Positions 23,079 through 35,132 of a stretch of 64,000 bases of DNA are shown one piece after another; position 1 is the first letter of the stretch, and the number at the start of each line of letters is the position of its first letter. The notes beneath the pieces are model-generated. The model saw only the letters and a list, made by a program, of their open reading frames with translations. It was not told the DNA's origin and did not search any database. Source of the stretch: Spinacia oleracea (taxonomy: Eukaryota > Streptophyta > Magnoliopsida > Caryophyllales > Amaranthaceae); the NCBI RefSeq assembly GCF_020520425.1, contig NC_079491.1, positions 40,724,027 to 40,788,026 of the forward strand, written 5' to 3'. The translations under genes were made by a program, and so were the position numbers.

Positions 23079-26000
23079 TGCATTTCCTAATTCCTTTGTC
23101 GCTCGATGCTTGCTCTTGAACATAAGGTAAGAGTTGTCATCCTTATTATGTCCAGAGGTGTTCCTCGGTTTCAGAGTTCAACTGATCAAATAAACAGATA
23201 ATCATAGCCTATGATTCATCCGAGCACGGCCATGCATTTCACAGTTTCTAGCTCTCCGAGTGGCCTTGTACAACTTTTAAGCATCTCATCCCGATTTATG
23301 GGAGGACAATCCCAATCTTGCGATCTTGAGATTAGACTTCGTTTGATAGGTGGTTACCTGAGCGTTGCCTTTATAGCCTCCTTTTACGGTGCGACGGTTG
23401 GTCAACGTCAAAGCAACCAGTTCTCAAACAAGTAATCTCAAATCACTCAGGTATTGAGGATTTAGTGTCTAATAATTTAATGAAATTTACTTATGACAGA
23501 TTTTCATCTCTTACAGTAAAGTTTCATAGGTCTTGTCCGATACTAGTCTTCCCAAAGTAAGTATCTATGCAAATGATTATGACATTGCCATGTCCACATA
23601 GTTCAAGAAACAGAACTACTAGTCATCTTGCATTCTAATCGTCTAACGTTTTCTATGCGTCCAATTTTATAGAAAACTTCGACTAGGGACCATTTTCAAC
23701 CTTTGACATTCAAGTTCACTTGATAGACATTTCTTAGTCACAGGACTGGTCTTGACAGTCTATCTTGAATATATCGTCAAATTTGAAGGGACTCATCATT
23801 TAATACTAAACCAAGATTAAATGGAATATGAAAATACATTTCATATATGATAAATGTTCAACCCCAATGTTTTATAACCATGGGCCTCAAACCCATCTTC
23901 TAAAACAATTCATGGAATTCAAAGCTATGCTTGATTTCCAGTGCTACAACGTGAGTGTTGCTTCTCACTTGTTGCATAGGTTTAGTTATCATGCTTTGCC
24001 AATCTTAATATCCTTTTCATCGAATGTTCTTCGAGATATGATGATAAGATCTTTTCGAGTTTGTTCATTATGTGATCTAGTCTTTCTTACTTCGATGGTG
24101 GTATTACTCATTTTGCAATGAAGAACCATCAAGTTAGCAGACGTTTTTCTTGCTTCAAGAGTGGTTCTACGCATTTTTTCAATGAAGAACCATCGAACCA
24201 GCAGACAGGTGATCTACCCAAGTTCAGTGAAGAACTTTAAACAACCCTGTTTTATTGCTTCTTAGGCAATAATTACTTTTACTTCAACTGTTTAGGTTGC
24301 TAGTGATGCTTTGTTTGGATTTACTTATCCAAGCAGTTCACAGATATGTGGAAGACTTTCCAGCTGTATCTTAGAACATAGAAATTAATATTTTAATTTC
24401 CCACGCAACAACTCATGGTCTCCAACCCATGTTGCCATTTCAAAACACGATGCTCTATAGCTCGTCCTTATCAATGGTTAACTCCAAAGGGTCTTGCTTG
24501 ATCCTTTGCCAGTGTTTATGCGTGTAGCATCAATATTTAGCATATCTTTATTTCCTTGAATCAAGAACTATTCCTATGTACCTTTTCAAGTACCATAAGT
24601 ATTCTTGATCTCAATCTAGTTGATCTTCACTTAGATCAATAGAGACTGGTATATGTTCGTCATGCCTAAAGTCATACGATACGTTTTTGGCGATCCTCAT
24701 ATTATATCATACATGATAAATTCTTTTGGAGAATAATTCCCAATTGAATTCTATTCATGTAACTTTAGCTTATCTAGTTTCAGTAGATACTAAATCCAGC
24801 TAAATTCTTTGACATATAATATAGGTTAAGAATCTTATTTAGATCCTTTGATGTTTAACTTAGTAAATGCTTATACATAGTTCAAACATCCTTTACTTAG
24901 ATTTATTCACATGGGTCGAATGTCTCCAATGGAGACTTTCGTGTTTGATTTAGTAAATGCCATTTACTTAATCCAAAACAATATCATAAGATCTTTGTGA
25001 ATAGATCTTAATACCCAGTATGTACTAAGTTTCGCCTTGGTCCGTCATTGATGAATAATCTCAAATCTAAGTATTTAGCATTTGAATGTTATTTCACAAT
25101 AGAGAGATATGTGTGTGATACACATAGGACCAAATAAGTTTTTATGTACTCCCACTAAACTTCTTATATATCTATAAGAATCATGTACATTTTATGAAAC
25201 TAAAATACTTATTAGCTTCACTAAAATACATTTCTAATTCCCAATTGCTTGCTTAAATCTGTACTTTAGATTTCATAAGCTAGCTTTCTTTTTCAAGCAT
25301 TTATTTGGATCCACAAATCCTATGACATACCATGTACATAGTTTATTCCAAAATTTGATTGAGGAATACGTTTTGTCATCCAATTGCTATATGTACCAAT
25401 ATGCAATCATTGCTTGAATTATAGACTTGAGCATTACGATTATGCATGAGGTTTCAACACAATCCATGCCATGAATTTGCTTGTAACCTTTAGCAACTAA
25501 TCTAGCTTTGTGTGTGAACACAATTCTTGTTTGATGGTTTTTATCCTTAAAACAAACTTGCAACCAATAGGTGTGAAACTATTCTTGCAAATCAACAAAA
25601 TTTCAATTTTGTCATCAAAACATTGAGTATGGTTTATGGCCTCTAACCATTTAAAACATTTGAGTCTATATATGGCCTCTAACCATTTTAGGGAATCTAG
25701 GTTTCGTCATAGCTTTCTTACAAGTCACAAACTCATTAATCTACATGATAATAGTTTGACTGCAAGTTGTAGGTTTCTTCACTATTTAATAGAAGAATCT
25801 CATAGTTTCATTGACCTGATCTCTATGTTTCTTTACTATCTAATAGAAGAATCTCATAGTTTCAGTGACTTGAATTCTATGCCTACTTGGGTATAGAACA
25901 TCAAACATTAGAATATCAATAGCCACTTAAAGTCCTTTGAATATTCTGTTCTCCTTGAAGCACTTGTAAAGTCTTCTAAGAGATGTCTATTCTTTAAAGC

Positions 26001-29000
26001 CACTTCTAAAGTCTTAAAGAATAAGTTCGGATTTTCTGAAGCACTTCAAAAAGCCTCCGGAATGTCCGTTTTATGTTTGTTGTTCGCCTCGAAAACTTTC
26101 GAGGTCTATTTTCTCCCACTTGTCATTTTGGAAACGAATCTCCAAAAGGACATTATTTCGAGCAAACAAACATTATGTTCTCAAAAATTTGTGGTAGAAA
26201 CAATACCCTTGTGTCTCATTTGAATAAATCACAATGAAACATATATCTATACTTGGGCCTTAGTTTGTTGAATAACAAACACTAAGCTCCCACTGAGTTT
26301 AGGAACTCTTTAGATATATTATGAAAAGATATTCTGAAATTACTTTTCAATAGCTTTGACGAAATTGGTTTAGTTTGGTGGTAGTTGAGTATTTTGTTTT
26401 AGAAATTATAGGAAAAGTCTTTATGATCCGTCATTGATCGAATCAAGTACTAATTGACTTCGATTATTCCAACTAAGATATGCCATATCTTATGGTCCTA
26501 GATTGTGAAATTACAACACACAATCATTGATGATCATATTTGGTCTCAAGTAATCATCAACATGATCTAACCTAGATCTTTATGATTTCTTGCCAAGTGG
26601 ATTTTATACTTTTGAATCTTTGAACTAGCCAAACAGATTCAACTTATATCACATTTGAGTAAATAAACCTATATTCACTCAAATCCATGTGAAATAATAA
26701 AGTCATAAAACCTTTCTTTAGCTTTGAACTCTATCGTCTAGGCGTTCTAACAATAGTTCATATTCTTTGTTACTTTCAACAAGTAAGACTAGCTTGTCTT
26801 AAGTTGATCTAGAAATCAACCAACTTTCAAAAGTCCATCAAAATAGAGCTTTTGAATGTTAACTTGTTGATATGGTCTAAGCAACAATGCCAAAGATTAG
26901 TGGAACTCAAATCAAGAAGTTGATTTGAACCTAGTAAAGTTCTTTAAAGAGTTGTTTGTTTTAATCAAGCATATTGACTCAACCTGTAATTGACCATTTC
27001 ATTCAAATAAACAAACAAACATTGCTTTTGTTTTTCTTGAATGTGAGTCTTTCTGTGTTTGAAGCAGAAATTTAGGTATGCTGATTATGGAACAAAATAG
27101 CCATTTAGTTCCAGCCTTTGAAAGGACTTAAAACAAACTAGATGACCCTACAACTAATGTAGCATTGCCATGCTTCATTTCTCACTTGTAGGTCATTAGT
27201 GTATCCTAGCTTCCATTGTTTGAGTTTTTACCGAAGTAAGAACCTCAAGCGGTATATGATACCAAGGAAGTTTGATTGCTAGGTCACTTCTCTTTAAACA
27301 TAAATTTATAGGTAGAAACGGAATCGTAAATTCCTTTCATTTGTTCCTTGTTTCCTATTTCTTGTACCCTTTCTTATAGTCTTAAGAATTGAATTCTTTA
27401 GTGTTGACTTTTATACTTGTTAGACATGTCCAATGTCACCCCAACAAGGTTCTTAACATTTAATTTATGTTGAATATTAAGTTTCAACTAGATGATCTTA
27501 CCAGAAGCTTCTAAAGTTCTCTAAGCATCGATCTATTCGAATGTCTAGGGACTAGACTCATTCGAGAATTAAATGGACAAAGATATTAGGTTGTTAACCA
27601 TTGGTAAAGCTGAGCGTTTAAGCTCAATGCTTTATGATCTCAAAACTACAGTGTATTTTGAATTCACAAGCACCAATTGGTTTGCCATTCGAATTTGATA
27701 TTCGAAAACAACCATAAAAGTCGATATAAGAAACGTACATTTTAAATTGCTCACTTTCTCTCTTTTCCGTGAATCGTTCTTGGATTCACTACCAATCGAG
27801 GAAATTTACTGTTACCTTTCTAAAAGGATTTATTGCAGTGCAAGATATTTAATTATAAACAATAATTAAAACATACATTGAAGCATGCAAAGTCTAAACA
27901 TTTATCATGAATAATAACTTGAAATTAAAGCAACCATGCAATTCAAACAAGTTATTAGCATTTTATTCGATTTTATTGTTCCGGCAGGTGTGAATAAAAT
28001 GATTCCAAGATCCTAAAACCATTGAAGAATTAAGCACAGTTTGTCGACTCAATTCTAAAACATTTTAGGTAAGCAAAAGCCTTTTGCTAATAGTCTAAAA
28101 ACTACTCTTGGTTGATAGGTACGTCTAAGAACTTATTAGGTAAACCTATCGATGTTGCCACGACATAAAAGGACTCCTTACTTATATCGTTGAGTTTCAC
28201 CAAAACTAACATGTACTCACAATTATTTGTGTACCTTGCCCCTTTAGGACCAATAAGTAACACCTCGCTGAGCGAAAACTATTACTAGATTGATGTAAAG
28301 GATATCCAAGCAAGTGTATATTTTGGCATGGCACCTTTTAACTCAATTTTTAAGTGTGGAACTTAAGGCTCTTACTATGTTGGTTAGATTTTAAGTGAAC
28401 TAAAATCCTTAATCATGCAACATAATCAAGCTTTTGATCTCATGCATTTTAAGACATATTTAAAAGCAATAAATAACTTAAAATATGCATAAGATATTTG
28501 TGATCTAGTATGGCCCGACTTCATCTTGAAGCTTTGACTTCAAAGTCCGTCTTGAAAATCTCCGTGGGAGGCACCATTTTCTTCAAATAGGATAAGCTAT
28601 AACTAATTACAACTATTTGATGGTTCGCAGACCATATTTGAATTGAAAAATAACTTTGGTACTTTAGACCAATTACATTCAAATTAATGGTACGCAGACC
28701 ATATTTTCTATCCTATTTGGGCCATACTAGTCACTTCATAACCTGCAAAACAGTACATATACAATATATACCATTCACCCATTCATTATCATGAATGGCC
28801 CACATAGCTGGTTAGTAAAACACATTATGCATCACGTAAACATTTGCAGCAATTAATCAAGGGCACCAATAATCTACCAATTATTCAGTCCTTATTAATT
28901 CTAATCAAGTTGTTTTAACCTTAAGGATTTGTAGACCTAATCAAGAGTTTATGACTAAAAAGCGCTCCCACTTAAACCAATAAATTCATATGCTTTACCA

Positions 29001-29482
29001 ATTTTAAACATAAAAATGTATTTCTAGTCCAACCGGAAACATACAAATTTAATTAAAATTTAAAGCTCATATCAATTTATAATTGAATCCAAAAATTTAA
29101 TTTAATTTCAGTCGTATTTAAATTAATTCATGATTTTAATTTTAGTAAAATAATTAGAATAAATAACATTTATTATAATTATAATATTCAAATTAAAATC
29201 CAAGAAAATAATTCAAATTATTAATTTTAAAATTAATTAAAATTACGTGAACTGAAATTTTCAAATTAAACATTCAAAACGATCTAATCGTAACGCAAAC
29301 ACCCTACGCGTTGCACGCCCATGGGCCGTACGCACACAGCCATTGCTGGCCATGTGCGCGCAGCCCATGCGCTCGTCGCATAGCTGCTGCTTCCCTATCG
29401 CAAGCCTCCGCACGCATTGGTGCTCGCTGCGCGCGCCAGCGCTCATCGCACGCGAGCTATCGCTCGCAGTGCGCGCGCGCGA

Positions 29483-29587
29483 CATCGCTCGCTGGGCGCG
29501 CGACATCGCTCGCTGGGCGCGCGACATCGCTCGCTGGGCGCGCGACATCGCTCGCTGGGCGCGCGACATCGCTCGCTGTGCGCGCGA
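29483..29587 (+). repeat. 21-bp tandem array, element 2 leader (about 5 units)
   Basis: Units start CATCGCTCGCTGGG and continue with alternating GC. Five head-to-tail units, the last with TGTG in place of TGGG. It lies inside a GC-rich island (29300-29880) flanked by very AT-rich DNA. Confidence 0.85.
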
Positions 29588-30641
29588 GTAATGCTGGGCG
29601 CAGCGCTCGTGGCACGCGAGCTTGCGCTCGCTGCGCGCGAGGCTGCGCGCTCTTGTGCGAGGCAGCGCGCGTTGTGGCGCAGCTCGCTTGCTGCCCACAC
29701 GCGACTGCCTTGGCTCGCTCTTCGCCCATGCCCATTCATTCATAGCTCGTGGCACACGACACAAGGCAGGGCTGCTGCCTTGTGCTCGTGCACTACGCCC
29801 TTGCTCATTGCATTCGTGCCGCACGGGCGACGAGCTCCCTTGCTCGTCGTCGCATGCCCGCATTATACAACACCCCTTAAGGGTAACACGAAGCGTCCAT
29901 TGCTTCGTGCGTGCAAGTTTTATGAACGAATCGCATAAAAATTTAAAATTTATATTTAAAATTAATGACAAATTAATAAATAATATTAATTTCATAATTT
30001 TAGGGCGAAAAAATCGAAAATTTATTATCCAATTGATTTCCGATTGTTATGGATTCAAGTCTAGGTCATAAAAATTTAAAATTTATCATAAATTTACAAT
30101 TTTTATGGTGGTTTTTAATCATAGGTTTCTAATTAAATTACAATTAATTATGAAAATCAAATTAATTCTAAATTATTCTAATTTTCAACAAATTAATCAT
30201 AATTACAAATTAGATTGCATAATTAACAAGACTAGGCATTCAAACTTGTTAAACATATGCTTTAGGTCAATCAAAAATTCAAGATTTATCAACAAGAATC
30301 GCAAATATGTAATTTAACATCTTAAATTTACGAAATTTTGCATTCGAAAAACTAAAACCTTCGAAAAGTCATAGTTAGGCTTCGAATTTGAGAATTCTGG
30401 GTTCGGCAGAAAAATACTATTTTTGTCAAAATTTTTTAGAATGCCTTTTACATGCGGAATTGACACAAAAATCACTCAATTCGGATGAGTAACGAAGAAA
30501 CTGCCGAAAAACTGCGTACGTATAATTAAATAAACGCAATTTGCAATTAATTAACAATTACGAAAATTAATCACCCCTTTTAATTCTTGCAAATTTGTAA
30601 TATTTAACCATGTTCATGCAATTTAGATTATGAAAATAATA

Positions 30642-30658
30642 AGGGGCTCGTGATACCA
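30642..30658 (-). other. Element 2 primer binding site variant
   Basis: The minus strand beside the LTR reads TGGTATCACGAGCC, against TGGTATCAGAGCC in element 1. One extra base follows the first eight PBS bases. The same variant is present in element 3. Confidence 0.7.
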
Positions 30659-30659
30659 C

Positions 30660-32037
30660 TGTTAGGTTATGATTCATATGACAGTTCATAAATCATGCGG
30701 AAAAACCATAAAGCCAGGAAACATATTATTTACACATAATCATTTAGCATAGTTTAGATGCATACTCTTTGTTGCGTGCCTTCCCTAGCTGCGCCCGAAC
30801 CGAACAAGAACAAGTCTTTAGGACTCCAAGTGTCGTCCCTCCGTAGATAGTCCACAGCACGTCCGGATCCGCCTTAAGATTGACCAACTAGAATCGCCCT
30901 TAAGGTTCTAATATTTTCGGTTAGGTAGGCAAGAATATTGGCTGATTTTTCTGCTTAAAAATCTTAGTTTTGAATACTTAAAACTTGTGTATAAATAATG
31001 ACCCCTAGGCCTTTATTTATAGAGTTATGGAAAAGGAATCGTAATCCTAGTAGGATACGAATTAATTGAAATTAGAATCCTACATGAATTCTATTTAATT
31101 AATTTATCCAATTAGGAATAGGAATTTAATCATACACTAACTCTTGTAGATTTAGGAATCACGCATGAGCACAAACTCACACACACACGGCAGCCACAAG
31201 GGCTGCCCATGCGCGTGCGAGCAGCAGCCCACGCAGCGCGGCCCACGCATCCGTGGCCTTGGCGCGCGCTGGGCCTGCCTTGCGGTAGGCCTGGGCGCTG
31301 CCTTGGCTGGGCTTGTGGCGCGCGTGCTTGCTGGGCGATGGCCCGGCTTCGTGCTGGGCCTTCGTCCGGCAGGCCTCGTCCGATGCTAATTCGTACGATA
31401 CGCTTCCGATTAAATTTCCAGTTCCGGAATTTATTTCCGATACGAACAATATTTAATATTTCCGATTCCGGAATTAATTTCCGTTTCGAACAAATATTTA
31501 ATATTTCCGTTTCCGGAATTATTTTCCGATTCCGGTAATATTTCCGATTCTGACAATATTTCCGTTTCCGGCAATATTTCTGATTCTGGTAATATTTCCA
31601 TTTCCAATAATATTTTCCGATACGTACCATGTTTCCGTTTCCGGCAACATCTACGACTTGGATAATATTCATATTTCCGATACGATCCATATTTCCGTTT
31701 CCGGCAATATCATCGTTTCCGGAGTATTCATTTCTTGCCTGTGACGATCTTAGCTCCCACTGAAACCAAGATCCGTCGGTTCCGAATATTCATAGATGGA
31801 GTATTTAACGCCATTAAATACTTGATCCGTTTACGTACTATTTGTGTGACCCTACGGGTTCAGTCAAGAGTAAGCTGTGGATTAATATCATTAATTCCAC
31901 TTGAACTGAAGCGGCCTCTAGCTAGGCATTCAGCTCACTTGATCTCACTGAATTATTAACTTGTTAATTAATACTGAACCGCATTTATTAGACTTAATAT
32001 AGAATGCATACTTGGACCAAGGGCATTATTTCCTTCA
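30660..32037 (-). repeat. Element 2, 5' LTR (right copy)
   Basis: 1378 bp, TG...CA, nearly identical to 21673-23050. Followed by TSD ATTCG. Confidence 0.93.
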
Positions 32038-32042
32038 ATTCG

Positions 32043-32683
32043 TGCGTCATCAAGGATCCCGCCAATTGTTCAATGTTGAATTTGGTGAAATCCTTTGTTT
32101 CGAACAATGCCGTGACCTTGGTTCTCCATCTATCATCTTGTGGCATGCTCCTTAGGATCTTCCTAACCTGTTCATCAGAGGGAATAATTCTTCCAAGAGA
32201 AACTAGCTCATTTGTAATGTTAGTGAACCGAGTAAACATTTCCTGGATTGTTTCTCTTGGTTGCATTTCAAAACGTTCATACTTAGACATTAATAAATCA
32301 ATTTTAGAACGTTTGACCTCATTAGTTCCTTCATGAGTTATTTGAAGGAGATCCCAGATTTGCTTTGCGCTCTTGCACCCCATAACTCTGTTATGTTCGT
32401 GAGGTCCAAGGCCGCAATGCAAGATTTTCACAGCCATTGCATTGATTTCAAATTTCTCAAAATCTTCCTTAGTAAATTCAGACATGGGTTTAGGAACTAC
32501 CTCATTTTGAGCATTGGTCATTGTTACCTTGAAATCACCGACTTCTATGACTCGCCAGACTTGATAGTTCTCTGCCTTGATATAGATCTCCATCCTGTTC
32601 TTCCAGTAGGTGTAGAATTTCCCGTTGAACATTAGAGGTCTTTGAGTGGAATAACCTTCCTCGAGTTTCTCGTAAGCGTTCAT
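32043..32683 (-). pseudogene. Element X gag, first part (UBN2-like)
   Basis: The start is taken as the ATG at 32683 (MNAYEKLEEGYSTQRPLMF), 53 bases inside the PBS; the longer open frame extends back into the LTR. A copia gag follows: WKNRMEIYIKAENYQVW, AKQIWDLLQITHEGT and EQVRKILRSMPQD, ending GSLMTHE at the ATTCG duplication. The frame resumes after element 2 at 21672 without shift (HE then LHLGAAV). This half is uninterrupted, so the break is due to the nested insertion. Confidence 0.88.
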
Positions 32684-32735
32684 AATTTCCAGGAACTTTT
32701 TCTCAACAGGGTTTCCTGTATTTTTGTGAGATCTT

Positions 32736-32747
32736 GCTCTGATACCA
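32736..32747 (-). other. Element X primer binding site
   Basis: The minus strand reads TGGTATCAGAGC, the standard plant initiator-tRNA-Met-type PBS, two bases from the LTR end. Confidence 0.85.
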
Positions 32748-32749
32748 AC

Positions 32750-33713
32750 TGATAGTTCAGTAGGAACACTTGACAAGAGGGGGGGGGTGAATTGTTTCTT
32801 GGGAACTTGAGTAAGTTTCTTGCGGAATTTAAACAATAAAGAGACTGAGAACAATGAGCGAAGAAAGATATAAAACGGAGGAACCTTCTTGACCCTAATC
32901 AAGAAGAACCTCACTACTCTTTTGTATTAATGCAATAACTCTATTACAAATACACTCTTTAACTCGAGTTCCTCTCGAACACGAGTTCCCCACAGCAATC
33001 CCCTTCGATTACTGTGCTACTCTTTCTCTCTCTGACTTAACTCTAAGTCGCTCCTTTTCTCTTTGACTTAACTCTAAGTCGCTGTTTCTCTCTTTGACTA
33101 AACTCTTAGTCGCTCTTTCTCTCTTTGACTTAACTCTAAGTCACTCAAGGATCACTCAATCCTTAAACCCAAAATACAATATGATAGATAGATTCTAGTA
33201 CGTAATAAAGCTTATAGTAATAAGGAACTCAAGGAACACTCTATTTTGCCAACTGATTCTTTTTAAAACGTTTAAGCTCTTTAAGATAGATTTTGTAGAA
33301 ATCAGTTGTGTTTTGAAAAGCTAAAACTCTTCTCCTTTTATAGGAGAGTTTTACTTAGGGTTGGGTACCCATGTTCTCCTCAACTACCCACTAACAGTTA
33401 CTGCTCAGTAACATGGGCATAGTTGGAGAGAAACAGGGAGACCAAATCAAAACACTAAATGCACGTTTAAACAGAAATACGTGGGAGAGTTTTAAGGATC
33501 ATGGAAAATCTTTTGCTTGAGAAACAAGGAGAATGAAAACAGAATCCTATGTTTACATTTATTAATTAAATTCATTTTATTTATTAACAAAGATTTTCCA
33601 ACTTAAAACTCTTTTATAATTACAGTTGATATATTTCAATTTAAAACGTACCAAAATACTTAGGTTCCTTTCGTTCCAAATTACGTATAAACAATATTAA
33701 ATACTTACATAAA
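32750..33713 (-). repeat. Element X 5' LTR, inner part
   Basis: Inner boundary TGATAGTTCAG at 32750; includes the run CAAGAGGGGGGGG typical of SIRE-like LTRs. Three to four imperfect copies of a CTTTGACTTAACTCTAAGTC unit lie at about 33030-33150. Interrupted at 33713 by element 3 (TSD ATAAA). Confidence 0.8.
33030..33150. repeat. Tandem repeat in X LTR
   Basis: Imperfect 30-35 bp units built on TTAACTCTAAGTCGCT with TCTCTCTTTGAC spacers, about four copies. Confidence 0.7.
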
Positions 33714-35104
33714 TGTTAGGTTATGATACATATGACAATTCATAAATCATGCGGAAAAACCATAAACCCAGGAATACATATTATTTACACATAATCATTT
33801 AGCATAGATTAGATGCATACTCTTTGTTGCGTGCCTTCCCTAGCTGCGCCCGAACCGAACAAGAACAAGTCTTTAGGACTCCAAGTGTCGTCCCTCCGTA
33901 GATAGTCCACAGCACGTCCGGATCCGCCTTAAGATTGACCAACTAGAATCGCCCTTAAGGTACTAGAAAATTTCGGCAATTTGAGCAAGATGTGTGTTTG
34001 AATTTTCTCTCAAAAACTCACTTTGAATACTTTGAAACTTGTGTTATAAATTGTGAGCCCTAGCCTCATATTTATAGCGGTATGGAAAGGGAATCGAAAT
34101 CCTATTCAGATACAAATTAATCAAAACTAGAATCCTACAAGAACTCTAATTTAATTAATTTATCAAATAGAATTAGGAATTTAATCATTAACCGAACACT
34201 GCATGTTTTAGGAAACGTGCACGAACACAAACACTTGCACACACACGCACGACAGCCACGATGGGCCTCATGCGTGCGCGCGAGCAGCAGCCCACTCAGC
34301 GCCCGCGCGCGCTGCGTGCTGCGCGCGCTGTGCGCGCTGTGCGCTGCGCGCAGCCTGCTGGGCCTGGGCTTGCTGTTTGTGCGGCGCGCTTGGCTTGCTG
34401 GGCGATGGCCTGGCTTCGTGCTGGGCCTCGTCCGGCAGGCCTCGTCCGATGCTTATTCGTACGATGCGCTTCCGATTAAATTTTCCGATTCCGGAATTCA
34501 TTTCCGATACGAACAATATTTAATATTTCCGATTCCGGAATTAATTTCCGTTTCGAACAAATATTTAATATTTCCGTTTCCGGAATTATTTTCCGATTCC
34601 GGTAATATTTCCGATTCTGACAATATTTCCGTTTCCGGCAATATTTCCGATTCTGGCAATATTTCCATTTCCGATAATATTTTCCGATACGTACCATGTT
34701 TCCGTTTCCGGCAACATCTACGACTTGGATAATATTTATTTTTCCGATACGATCCATATTTCCGTTTCCGGCAATATCATCGTTTCCGGAGTATTCATTT
34801 CTTGCCTGTGACGATCTTAGCTCCCACTGAAACCAAGATCCGTCGGTTCCGAATATTCATAGATGGAGTATTTAATGCCATTAAATACTTGATCCGTTTA
34901 CGTACTATTTGTGTGACCCTACGGGTTCAGTCAAGAGTAAGCTGTGGATTAATATCATTAATTCCACTTGAACTGAAGCGGCCTCTAGCTAGGCATTCAG
35001 CTCACTTGATCTCACTGAATTATTAACTTGTTAATTAATACTGAACCGCATTTATTAGACTTAACATAGAATGCATACTTGGACCAAGGGCATTATTTCC
35101 TTCA
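33714..35104 (-). repeat. Element 3, 3' LTR (left copy)
   Basis: TGTTAGGTTATGATACATAT to ATTTCCTTCA, 1391 bp. TTTCCG-type array at about 34470-34800; PPT immediately right. Confidence 0.93.
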
Positions 35105-35132
35105 GTCTCCCACTTGTCCTTAGGGACAAGTG
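35105..35132 (-). other. Element 3 polypurine tract and hairpin
   Basis: Plus-strand GTCTCCC, then the stem CACTTGTCC / GGACAAGTG at 35111-35119 and 35124-35132. Confidence 0.8.

Larger units (their letters stand above)
23051..30659 (-). mobile_element. Element 2 internal region, degenerate gag-pol
   Basis: Reading leftward there is a leader with a GC-rich island (29300-29880) and a gag-like zone around 27000-27960; the site near 27180 still aligns to the element 1 protease-proximal VGNGA motif. RT remnants follow: KARLVAKGYKQ and a GMDCVET-like stretch at about 25450-25512, preceded one base out of frame by PIGCKFVLRIK. A 3' region ends at the PPT (23051). Otherwise every frame is closed at short intervals. 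A near-duplicate stretch at 25780-25880 (TCACTATxTAATAGAAGAAT repeated) is a small internal duplication. Confidence 0.8.
21673..32037 (-). mobile_element. Element 2: copia element of the element 1 family, 10,365 bp, coding-dead
   Basis: Flanked by TSD ATTCG (21668-21672 and 32038-32042). LTRs are 21673-23050 and 30660-32037, 1378 bp each. I found a single difference by eye (about 22818 T versus 31809 C), so the insertion is recent. PPT follows the left LTR and PBS precedes the right one: minus orientation. The interior (23051-30659) keeps the order leader, gag, RT and 3' region but has no frame above about 100 residues in the coding part. A frame slip in RT is shared with element 3. Inserted in gag of element X. 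Confidence 0.93.

Noticed and set aside
29483..29587. CRISPR-like array
   Set aside because: Head-to-tail units without unique spacers, inside a plant retrotransposon leader; an ordinary tandem repeat.
29261..29995. Long Ala/Arg/Ser-rich open frames on both strands over the GC island (also at 41309-42032 and 47135-47834)
   Set aside because: Open in several frames on both strands at once because the tandem unit is 21 or 24 bp and GC-rich. No conserved domain, no start context, and unit number varies among copies. Compositional, not coding.
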